64,000 nucleotides of DNA, taken from positions 744,001 to 808,000 of the forward strand of contig JAYJMM010000071.1 of the NCBI GenBank assembly GCA_037349105.1, in the 5' to 3' direction. Origin of the DNA: Limnomonas spitsbergensis (lineage: Eukaryota; Chlorophyta; Chlorophyceae; Chlamydomonadales). The position numbers and the translations under genes were made by a program. The first letter of the stretch is position 1. The number at the start of each line of letters is the position of its first letter. Shown here in pieces: positions 52,234-64,000 of this stretch. The notes under the pieces are model-generated. The model was not told the DNA's origin and did no database searches. It saw nothing but the letters and a program-made list of their open reading frames with translations.

Positions 52234-55200
52234 TACTCCCCAATACAACCCTATGCTCCCATTGCTCCTCAGGCTCACAGTCCTCCCCAGACTCACAGTC
52301 ATACTCCCCAATACAACCGTATACTCACATTCCTCCTCAGGCTCACAGTCCTCCTCAGGCTCACAGTCATACTCCCCAATACAACCCTATGCTCCCATTC
52401 CTCCTCAGGCTCACATTCCTCCTCAGGCTCACAGTCATACTCCCCAATACAACCCTATGCTCACATTCCTCCTCAGGCTCACAGTCATACTCCCCAATAC
52501 AACCCTATGCTCACATTCCTCCTCAGGCTCACAGTCCTCCCCAGGCTCACAGTCATACTCCCCAATACAACCCTATGCTCACAGTCCTCCCCAGGCTCAC
52601 AGTCATACTCGACAATACAACCCTATGCTCACAGTCCTCCCCAGGCTCACAGTCATACTCCCTAAAACAACCCTATGCTCACATTCCTCCTCAGGCTCAC
52701 AGTCATACTCCCCAATACAACCCTAGGCTCACATTCCTCCTCAGGCTCACAGTCCTCCCCAGGCTCACAGTCATACTCCCCAATACAACCCTAGGCTCAC
52801 ATTCCTCCTCAGGCTCACAGTCCTCCCCAGGCTCACAGTCATACTCGACAATACAACCCTATGCTCACATTCCTCCTCAAGCTCACAGTCATACTCCCCA
52901 ATACAACCCTATGCTCCCATTCCTCCTCAGGCTCACAGTCATACTCTCCAATACAACCCTATGCTCACATTCCTCCTCAGGCTCACAGTCATACTCCCCA
53001 ATACAACCCTAGGCTCACATTCCTCCCCAGGCTCACAGTCATACACCCCAATACAACCCTATGCTCACATTCCTCCTCAGGCTCACAGTCATACACCCCA
53101 ATACAACCCTATGCTCACATTCCTCCTAAGGCTCACAGTCATACTACCCAATACAACCCTATGCTCACATTCCTCCTCAGGCTCACAGTCATACTCCCCA
53201 ATACAACCCTATGCTCACAGTCCTCCCCAGGCTCACAGTCATACTCCCCAATACAACCCTGTGCTCACATTCCTCCTCAGGCTCACAGTCATACTCCCCA
53301 ATACAACCCTATGCTCACATTCCTCCTCAGGCTCACAGTCATACTCCCCAATACAACCCTATGCTCCCATTCCTCCTCAGGCTCACAGTCATACTCCCCA
53401 ATACAACCATATGCTCCTATTCCTCCCCAGGCTCACAGTCATACTCCCCAATACAACCCTATGCTCCCATTCCTCCACAGGCTCACATTACTCCTCAGGC
53501 TCACAGTCATACTCCCCAATACAACCCTATGCTCCCATTCCTCCCCAGGCTCACAGTCCTCCCTAGGCTCACAGTCATACTCCCCAATACAACCCTATGC
53601 TCCCATTCCTCCCCATGCTCACAGTCATACTCCCCAATACAATCGTATGCTCATATTCCTCCCCAGGCCCACAGTCATACTCCCCAATGCAACCGTATGC
53701 TTACATTCCTCCTCAGGCTCACAGTCCTCCTCATGCTCACAGTCATACTCCCCAATCCAACCCTAGGCTCCCATTCCTCCCCAGGCTCACAGTCCTCCCC
53801 ATGCTTATAGTCATACTCCCCAATACAACCGTATGCTCACATTCCTCCCCAGGCTCACAGTCCTCCTCAGGCTCACAGTCATACTCCCCAATACAACCAT
53901 ATGCTCACAGTCCTCCCCAGGCTCACAGTCATACTCCCCAATACAACCCTATGCTCCCATTCTTCCTCAGGCTCACAGTCCTCCCCAGGCTCACAGTCAT
54001 ACTCCCCAATACAACCCTATGCTCACATTCCTCCCCAGGCTCACAGTCATACTCCCCAATACAACCCTATGCCCACAGTCCTCCCCAAGCTCACAGTCAT
54101 ACTCCCAAATACAACCCTATGCTCACATTCCTCCCCAGGCTCACAGTCATACTCCCCAATACAACCCTATGCTCACATTCCTCCTCAGGCTCACAGTCAT
54201 ACTCCCCAATACAACCGTATGCTCACATTCCTCCTCAGGCTCACAGTCATACACCCCAATACAACCCTATGCTCACATTCCTCCTCAGGCTCACCGTCAT
54301 ACTCCCCAATACAACCCTATGCTCACAGTCCTCCTCAGGCTCACAGTCCTCCCCAGGCTCACAGTCATACTCCCCAATACAACCCTATGCTCACAGTCCT
54401 CCCCAGGCTCACAGTCATACTCGACAATACAACCCTATGCTCACAGTCCTCCCCAGGCTCACAGTCATACTCCCTAAAACAACCCTATGCTCACATTCCT
54501 CCTCAGGCTCACAGTCATACTCCCCAATACAACCCTAGGCTCACATTCCTCCTCAGGCTCACAGTCCTCCCCAGGCTCACAGTCATACTCCCCAATACAA
54601 CCCTAGGCTCACATTCCTCCTCAGGCTCACAGTCCTCCCCAGGCTCACAGTCATACTCGACAATACAACCCTATGCTCACATTCCTCCTCAAGCTCACAG
54701 TCATACTCCCCAATACAACCCTATGCTCCCATTCCTCCTCAGGCTCACAGTCATACTCTCCAATACAACCCTATGCTCACATTCCTCCTCAGGCTCACAG
54801 TCATACTCCCCAATACAACCCTAGGCTCACATTCCTCCCCAGGCTCACAGTCATACACCCCAATACAACCCTATGCTCACATTCCTCCCCAGGCTCACAG
54901 TCATACACCCCAATACAACCCTATGCTCACATTCCTCCTAAGGCTCACAGTCATACTACCCAATACAACCCTATGCTCACATTCCTCCTCAGGCTCACAG
55001 TCATACTCCCCAATACAACCCTATGCTCACAGTCCTCCCCAGGCTCACAGTCATACTCCCCAATACAACCCTGTGCTCACATTCCTCCTCAGGCTCACAG
55101 TCATACTCCCCAATACAACCCTATGCTCACATTCCTCCTCAGGCTCACAGTCATACTCCCCAATACAACCCTATGCTCCCATTCCTCCTCAGGCTCACAG

Positions 55201-58200
55201 TCATACTCCCCAATACAACCATATGCTCCTATTCCTCCCCAGGCTCACAGTCATACTCCCCAATACAACCCTATGCTCCCATTCCTCCACAGGCTCACAT
55301 TCCTCCTCAGGCTCACAGTCATACTCCCCAATACAACCCTATGCTCCCATTCCTCCCCAGGCTCACAGTCCTCCCCAGGCTCACAGTCATACTCCCCAAT
55401 ACAACCCTATGCTCCCATTCCTCCCCATGCTCACAGTCATACTCCCCAATACAATCGTATGCTCATATTCCTCCCCAGGCCCACAGTCATACTCCCCAAT
55501 ACAACCGTATGCTTACATTCCTCCTCAGGCTCACAGTCCTCCTCATGCTCACAGTCATACTCCCCAATCCAACCCTAGGCTCCCATTCCTCCCCAGGCTC
55601 ACAGTCCTCCCCATGCTTACAGTCATACTCCCCAATACAACCGTATGCTCACATTCCTCCCCAGGGTCACAGTCCTCCTCAGGCTCACAGTCATACTCCC
55701 CAATACAACCATATGCTCACAGTCCTCCCCAGGCTCACAGTCATACTCCCCAATACAACCCTATGCTCCCATTCTTCATCAGGCTCACAGTCCTCCCCAG
55801 GCTCACAGTCATACTCCCCAATACAACCCTATGCTCACATTCCTCCCCAGGCTCACAGTCATACTCCCCAATACAACCCTATGCCCACAGTCCTCCCCAA
55901 GCTCACAGTCATACTCCCAAATACAACCCTATGCTCACATTCCTCCCCAGGCTCACAGTCATACTCCCCAATACAACCCTATGCTCACATTCCTCCTCAG
56001 GCTCACAGTCATACTCCCCAATACAACCGTATGCTCACATTCCTCCTCAGGCTCACAGTCATACACCCCAATACAACCCTATGCTCACATTCCTCCTCAG
56101 GCTCACCGTCATACTCCCCAATACAACCCTATGCTCACAGTCCTCCTCAGGCTCACAGTCCTCCCCAGGCTCACAGTCATACTCCCCAATACAACCCTAT
56201 GCTCACAGTCCTCCCCAGGCTCACAGTCATACTCGACAATACAACCCTATGCTCACAGTCCTCCCCAGGCTCACAGTCATACTCCCTAAAACAACCCTAT
56301 GCTCACATTCCTCCTCAGGCTCACAGTCATACTCCCCAATACAACCCTAGGCTCACATTCCTCCTCAGGCTCACAGTCCTCCCCAGGCTCACAGTCATAC
56401 TCCCCAATACAACCCTAGGCTCACATTCCTCCTCAGGCTCACAGTCCTCCCCAGGCTCACAGTCATACTCGACAATACAACCCTATGCTCACATTCCTCC
56501 TCAAGCTCACAGTCATACTCCCCAATACAACCCTATGCTCCCATTCCTCCTCAGGCTCACAGTCATACTCTCCAATACAACCCTATGCTCACATTCCTCC
56601 TCAGGCTCACAGTCATACTCCCCAATACAACCCTAGGCTCACATTCCTCCCCAGGCTCACAGTCATACACCCCAATACAACCCTATGCTCACATTCCTCC
56701 CCAGGCTCACAGTCATACACCCCAATACAACCCTATGCTCACATTCCTCCTAAGGCTCACAGTCATACTACCCAATACAACCCTATGCTCACATTCCTCC
56801 TCAGGCTCACAGTCATACTCCCCAATACAACCCTATGCTCACAGTCCTCCCCAGGCTCACAGTCATACTCCCCAATACAACCCTGTGCTCACATTCCTCC
56901 TCAGGCTCACAGTCATACTCCCCAATACAACCCTATGCTCACATTCCTCCTCAGGCTCACAGTCATACTCCCCAATACAACCCTATGCTCCCATTCCTCC
57001 TCAGGCTCACAGTCATACTCCCCAATACAACCATATGCTCCTATTCCTCCCCAGGCTCACAGTCATACTCCCCAATACAACCCTATGCTCCCATTCCTCC
57101 ACAGGCTCACATTCCTCCTCAGGCTCACAGTCATACTCCCCAATACAACCCTATGCTCCCATTCCTCCCCAGGCTCACAGTCCTCCCCAGGCTCACAGTC
57201 ATACTCCCCAATACAACCCTATGCTCCCATTCCTCCCCATGCTCACAGTCATACTCCCCAATACAATCGTATGCTCATATTCCTCCCCAGGCCCACAGTC
57301 ATACTCCCCAATACAACCGTATGCTTACATTCCTCCTCAGGCTCACATTCCTCCTCATGCTCACAGTCATACTCCCCAATCCAACCCTAGGCTCCCATTC
57401 CTCCCCAGGCTCACAGTCCTCCCCATGCTTACAGTCATACTCCCCAATACAACCGTATGCTCACATTCCTCCCCAGGCTCACAGTCCTCCTCAGGCTCAC
57501 AGTCATACTCCCCAATACAACCATATGCTCACAGTCCTCCCCAGGCTCACAGTCATACTCCCCAATACAACCCTATGCTCCCATTCTTCCTCAGGCTCAC
57601 AGTCCTCCCCAGGCTCACAGTCATACTCCCCAATACAACCCTATGCTCACATTCCTCCCCAGGCTCACAGTCATACTCCCCAATACAACCCTATGCCCAC
57701 AGTCCTCCCCAAGCTCACAGTCATACTCCCAAATACAACCCTATGCTCACATTCCTCCCCAGGCTCACAGTCATACTCCCCAATACAACCCTATGCTCAC
57801 ATTCCTCCTCAGGCTCACAGTCATACTCCCCAATACAACCGTATGCTCACATTCCTCCTCAGGCTCACAGTCATACACCCCAAAACAACCCTATGCTCAC
57901 ATTCCTCCTCAGGCTCACAGTCATACTCCCCAATACAACCCTATGCTCACAGTCCTCCCCAGGCTCACATTCATACTCCCCAATACAACCCTATGCTCAC
58001 AGTCCTCCCCAGGCTCACAGTCATACTCCCCAATACAACCCTATGCTCACAGTCCTCCCCAGGCTCACAGTCATACTCCCCAATACAACCGTATGCTCAC
58101 ATTCCTCCTCAGGCTCACAGTCATACACCCCAATACAACCCTATGCTCACATTCCTCCTCAGGCTCACAGTCATACTCCTCAATACAACCCTATGCTCAC

Positions 58201-61200
58201 AGTCCTCCCCAGGCTCACAGTCATACTCCCCAATACAACCCTAGGCTCACATTCCTCCTAAGGCTCACAGTCCTCCCCATGCTCACAGTCATACTCCCCA
58301 ATACAACCCTATACTCACATTCCTCCTCAGGCTCACAGTCCTCCACAGGCTCACAGTCATACTCCCCAATACAACCATATGCTCACAGTCCTCCCCAGGC
58401 TCACAGTCATACTCCCCAATACAACCCTAGGCTCACATTCCTCCTCAGGCTCACAGTCCTCCTCATGCTCACAGTCATACTCCCCAATCCAACCCTAGGC
58501 TCCCATTCCTCCCCAGGCTCACAGTCCTCCCCATGCTTACAGTCATACTCCCCAATACAACCGTATGCTCACATTCCTCCCCAGGCTCACAGTCCTCCTC
58601 AGGCTCACAGTCATACTCCCCAATACAACCATATGCTCACAGTCCTCCCCAGGCTCACAGTCATACTCCCCAATACAACCCTATGCTCCCATTCCTCCTC
58701 AGGCTCACATTCCTCCTCAGGCTCACAGTCATACTCCCTAAAACAACCCTATGCTCACATTCCTCCCCAGGCTCACAGTCATACTCCCCAATACAACCCT
58801 AGGCTCACATTCCTCCTCAGGCTCACAGTCCTCCCCAGGCTCACAGTCATACTCCCCAATACAACCATAGGCTCACATTCCTCCTCAGGCTCATAGTCCT
58901 CCCCAGGCTCACAGTCATACTCCCCAATACAACCCTAGGCTCACATTCCTCCTCAGGCTCACAGTCATCCCCAGGCTCACAGTCATACTCGACAATACAA
59001 CCCTATGCTCACATTCCTCCTCAGGCTCACAGTCATACTCCCCAATACAACCCTATGCTCCCATTCCTCCTCCGGCTCACAGTCATACTCCCCAATACAA
59101 CCCTATGCTCACATTCCTCCTCAGGCTTACAGTCCTCCCCAGGCTCACAGTCATACTCCCCAATACAACCCTAGGCTCACATTCCTCCTCAGGCTCACAG
59201 TCCTCCCCAGGCTCACAGTCATACTCGACAATACAACCCTATGCTCACATTCCTCCTCAGGCTCACAGTCATACTCCCCAATAGAACCCTATGCTCCCAT
59301 TCCTCCTCATGCTCACAGTCATACTCTCCAATACAACCCTATGCTCACAGTCCTCCCCAGGCTCACAGTCATACTCCCCAATACAACCCTATGCTCACAG
59401 TCCTCCCCATGCTCACAGTAATACTCCCTAAAACACCCCTTTGCTCACATTCCTCCTCAGGCTCACAGTCATACTCCCCAATACAACCCTAGGCTCACAT
59501 TCCTCCTCAGGCTCACAGTCCTCCCCATGCTCACAGTCATACTCCCCAATACAACCCTAGGCTCACATTCCTCTTCAGGCTCACAGTCCTCCCCATGCTC
59601 ACAGTCATACTCCCCAATACAACCCTAGGCTCACATTCCTCCTCAGGCTCACAGTCCTCCCAAGGCTCACAGTCATACTCGACAATACAACCCTATGCTC
59701 ACAGTCCTCCCCAGGCTCACAGTCATACTCCCCAATACAACCCTGTGCTCACATTCCTCCTCAGGCTCACAGTCATACTCCCCAATACAACCCTATGCTC
59801 ACATTCCTCCTCAGGCTCACAGTCATACTCCCCAATACAACCATATGCTCCTATTCCTCCCCAGGCTCACAGTCATACTCCCCAATACAACCCTATGCTC
59901 CCATTCCTCCCCAGGCTCACAGTCCTCCCTAGGCTCACAGTCATACTCCCCAATACAACCCTATGCTCCCATTCCTCCCCATGCTCACAGTCATACTCCC
60001 CAATACAATCGTATGCTCATATTCCTCCCCAGGCCCACAGTCATACTCCCCAATGCAACCGTATGCTTACATTCCTCCTCAGGCTCACAGTCCTCCTCAT
60101 GCTCACAGTCATACTCCCCAATCCAACCCTAGGCTCCCATTCCTCCCCAGGCTCACAGTCCTCCCCATGCTTATAGTCATACTCCCCAATACAACCGTAT
60201 GCTCACATTCCTCCCCAGGCTCACAGTCCTCCTCAGGCTCACAGTCATACTCCCCAATACAACCATATGCTCACAGTCCTCCCCAGGCTCACAGTCATAC
60301 TCCCCAATACAACCCTATGCTCCCATTCTTCCTCAGGCTCACAGTCCTCCCCAGGCTCACAGTCATACTCCCCAATACAACCCTATGCTCACATTCCTCC
60401 CCAGGCTCACAGTCATACTCCCCAATACAACCCTATGCCCACAGTCCTCCCCAAGCTCACAGTCATACTCCCAAATACAACCCTATGCTCACATTCCTCC
60501 CCAGGCTCACAGTCATACTCCCCAATACAACCCTATGCTCACATTCCTCCTCAGGCTCACAGTCATACTCCCCAATACAACCGTATGCTCACATTCCTCC
60601 TCAGGCTCACAGTCATACACCCCAATACAACCCTATGCTCACATTCCTCCTCAGGCTCACAGTCATACTCCCCAATACAACCCTATGCTCACAGTCCTCC
60701 TCAGGCTCACAGTCCTCCCCAGGCTCACAGTCATACTCCCCAATACAACCCTATGCTCACAGTCCTCCCCAGGCTCACAGTCATACTCGACAATACAACC
60801 CTATGCTCACAGTCCTCCCCAGGCTCACAGTCATACTCCCTAAAACAACCCTATGCTCACATTCCTCCTCAGGCTCACAGTCATACTCCCCAATACAACC
60901 CTAGGCTCACATTCCTCCTCAGGCTCACAGTCCTCCCCAGGCTCACAGTCATACTCCCCAATACAACCATAGGCTCACATTCCTCCTCAGGCTCACAGTC
61001 CTCCCCAGGCTCACAGTCATACTCGACAATACAACCCTATGCTCACATTCCTCCTCAAGCTCACAGTCATACTCCCCAATACAACCCTATGCTCCCATTC
61101 CTCCTCAGGCTCACAGTCATACTCTCCAATACAACCCTATGCTCACATTCCTCCTCAGGCTCACAGTCATACTCCCCAATACAACCCTAGGCTCACATTC

Positions 61201-64000
61201 CTCCCCAGGCTCACAGTCATACACCCCAATACAACCCTATGCTCACATTCCTCCTCAGGCTCACAGTCATACACCCCAATACAACCCTATGCTCACATTC
61301 CTCCTAAGGCTCACAGTCATACTACCCAATACAACCCTATGCTCACATTCCTCCTCAGGCTCACAGTCATACTCCCCAATACAACCCTATGCTCACAGTC
61401 CTCCCCAGGCTCACAGTCATACTCCCCAATACAACCCTGTGCTCACATTCCTCCTCAGGCTCACAGTCATACTCCCCAATACAACCCTATGCTCACATTC
61501 CTCCTCAGGCTCACAGTCATACTCCCCAATACAACCCTATGCTCCCATTCCTCCTCAGGCTCACAGTCATACTCCCCAATACAACCATATGCTCCTATTC
61601 CTCCCCAGGCTCACAGTCATACTCCCCAATACAACCCTATGCTCCCATTCCTCCACAGGCTCACATTCCTCCTCAGGCTCACAGTCATACTCCCCAATAC
61701 AACCCTATGCTCCCATTCCTCCCCAGGCTCACAGTCCTCCCCAGGCTCACAGTCATACTCCCCAATACAACCCTATGCTCCCATTCCTCCCCATGCTCAC
61801 AGTCATACTCCCCAATACAATCGTATGCTCATATTCCTCCCCAGGCCCACAGTCATACTCCCCAATACAACCGTATGCTTACATTCCTCCTCAGGCTCAC
61901 AGTCCTCCTCATGCTCACAGTCATACTCCCCAATCCAACCCTAGGCTCCCATTCCTCCCCAGGCTCACAGTCCTCCCCATGCTTACAGTCATACTCCCCA
62001 ATACAACCGTATGCTCACATTCCTCCCCAGGCTCACAGTCCTCCTCAGGCTCACAGTCATACTCCCCAATACAACCATATGCTCACAGTCCTCCCCAGGC
62101 TCACAGTCATACTCCCCAATACAACCCTATGCTCCCATTCTTCCTCAGGCTCACAGTCCTCCCCAGGCTCACAGTCATACTCCCCAATACAACCCTATGC
62201 TCACATTCCTCCCCAGGCTCACAGTCATACTCCCCAATACAACCCTATGCCCACAGTCCTCCCCAAGCTCACAGTCATACTCCCAAATACAACCCTATGC
62301 TCACATTCCTCCCCATGCTCACAGTCATACTCCCCAATACAACCCTATGCTCACATTCCTCCTCAGGCTCACAGTCATACTCCCCAATACAACCGTATGC
62401 TCACATTCCTCCTCAGGCTCACAGTCATACACCCCAATACAACCCTATGCTCACATTCCTCCTCAGGCTCACAGTCATACTCCCCAATACAACCCTATGC
62501 TCCCATTCCTCCTCCGGCTCACAGTCATACTCCCCAATACAACCCTATGCTCACATTCCTCCTCAGGCTTACAGTCCTCCCCAGGCTCACAGTCATACTC
62601 CCCAATACAACCCTAGGCTCACATTCCTCCTCAGGCTCACAGTCCTCCCCAGGCTCACAGTCATACTCGACAATACAACCCTATGCTCACATTCCTCCTC
62701 AGGCTCACAGTCATACTCCCCAATACAACCCTATGCTCCCATTCCTCCTCATGCTCACAGTCATACTCTCCAATACAACCCTATGCTCACAGTCCTCCCC
62801 AGGCTCACAGTCATACTCCCCAATACAACCCTATGCTCACAGTCCTCCCCATGCTCACAGTAATACTCCCTAAAACACCCCTTTGCTCACATTCCTCCTC
62901 AGGCTCACAGTCATACTCCCCAATACAACCCTAGGCTCACATTCCTCCTCAGGCTCACAGTCCTCCCCATGCTCACAGTCATACTCCCCAATACAACCCT
63001 AGGCTCACATTCCTCTTCAGGCTCACAGTCCTCCCCATGCTCACAGTCATACTCCCCAATACAACCCTAGGCTCACATTCCTCCTCAGGCTCACAGTCCT
63101 CCCAAGGCTCACAGTCATACTCGACAATACAACCCTATGCTCACAGTCCTCCCCAGGCTCACAGTCATACTCCCCAATACAACCCTGTGCTCACATTCCT
63201 CCTCAGGCTCACAGTCATACTCCCCAATACAACCCTATGCTCACATTCCTCCTCAGGCTCACAGTCATACTCCCCAATACAACCCTATGCTCCCATTCCT
63301 CCTCAGGCTCACAGTCATACTCCCCAATACAACCATATGCTCCTATTCCTCCCCAGGCTCACAGTCATACTCCCCAATACAACCCTATGCTCCCATTCCT
63401 CCACAGGCTCACATTACTCCTCAGGCTCACAGTCATACTCCCCAATACAACCCTATGCTCCCATTCCTCCCCAGGCTCACAGTCCTCCCTAGGCTCACAG
63501 TCATACTCCCCAATACAACCCTATGCTCCCATTCCTCCCCATGCTCACAGTCATACTCCCCAATACAATCGTATGCTCATATTCCTCCCCAGGCCCACAG
63601 TCATACTCCCCAATGCAACCGTATGCTTACATTCCTCCTCAGGCTCACAGTCCTCCTCATGCTCACAGTCATACTCCCCAATCCAACCCTAGGCTCCCAT
63701 TCCTCCCCAGGCTCACAGTCCTCCCCATGCTTATAGTCATACTCCCCAATACAACCGTATGCTCACATTCCTCCCCAGGCTCACAGTCCTCCTCAGGCTC
63801 ACAGTCATACTCCCCAATACAACCATATGCTCACAGTCCTCCCCAGGCTCACAGTCATACTCCCCAATACAACCCTATGCTCCCATTCTTCCTCAGGCTC
63901 ACAGTCCTCCCCAGGCTCACAGTCATACTCCCCAATACAACCCTATGCTCACATTCCTCCCCAGGCTCACAGTCATACTCCCCAATACAACCCTATGCCC
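52234..64000. repeat. 50-bp satellite with 1.81-kb and 3.44-kb higher-order repeats, continuing past the window
   Basis: The basic unit is 50 bp (GCTCACAGTCATACTCCCCA, ATACAACCCT, ATGCTCACATTCCTCCTCAG), with an optional 18-bp insert unit (GCTCACAGTCCTCCCCAG). Variant order repeats every 1,812 bp in the first part (for example 52861, 54673, 56485). A second offset of 3,442 bp links 59241 with 62683 and 59695 with 63137. At least 11.77 kb, no unique sequence inside. The unit lacks stops in all plus frames and 50 is not a multiple of 3, so the many overlapping 200-570 codon frames are artefacts. Confidence 0.97.

Noticed and set aside
52160..63736. Many 200-574-codon plus frames
   Set aside because: The 50-bp satellite has no stops in plus frames; frames overlap in all phases and share the same residue cycle.
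1..64000. CRISPR arrays
   Set aside because: All tandem repeats here are contiguous, without unique spacers between units, and the genome is eukaryotic.

Overview
This window looks like nuclear DNA from a green alga, most likely a marine prasinophyte-type chlorophyte, but species assignment is an inference. The evidence is intron-rich genes with clean GT-AG junctions and phases that agree exon to exon, a plant/algal-style glycosyltransferase-like gene, a TRP-type channel, plant-type telomere-like repeats (TTTAGGG/TTCAGGG), and a very heavy load of G/C-skewed minisatellites. I saw no rRNA or CRISPR. No tRNA was noticed, but I could not fold the sequence systematically.

Layout. 1-4.4 kb: a 35-bp array, then a 12-bp array that forms the intron upstream of a small minus-strand exon pair. 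4.4-7.5 kb: spacer with telomere-like and small tandem repeats. 7.5-13.9 kb (minus): a six-exon type II membrane glycosyltransferase-like gene whose last intron is almost entirely tandem repeats. 14.1-17.5 kb (plus): an unrecognised multi-exon protein gene with a 14-bp array in an intron and an in-frame stop. 18.25-28.6 kb (minus): an eight-exon gene for a WD40-ankyrin-TRP channel fusion of about 1,340 residues, with three introns filled by minisatellites and an apparent one-base frameshift in the channel domain. 29.5-32.5 kb (plus, divergent): an M32 metallocarboxypeptidase in three exons, with a MITE-like element in its first intron. 32.5-36.1 kb: a broken Tc1/mariner transposase between two direct 1.13-kb copies of a sequence that has its own terminal inverted repeats. 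38.2-41 kb and 47.9-49.7 kb: a family of elements sharing a ~55-bp end motif in inverted orientation, two of them holding non-LTR reverse-transcriptase C-terminal remnants. 43.4-46.7 kb (plus): an eight-exon F-box/RCC1-repeat gene. 50.9-51.8 kb (minus): the last exon of an unknown protein. 52.2 kb to the end: an array of 50-bp units in higher-order blocks of about 1.81 kb and 3.44 kb that runs off the window.

The host genes look unrelated to one another: surface/Golgi glycosylation, a membrane channel, a cytosolic peptidase and an SCF-type adaptor. The common thread is the introns. In several genes tandem duplications start at, or include, the 3' end of an exon and its 5' splice site, so minisatellites seem to grow from exon-donor junctions. 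Almost all long open frames in the window are artefacts of repeat units without stop codons.
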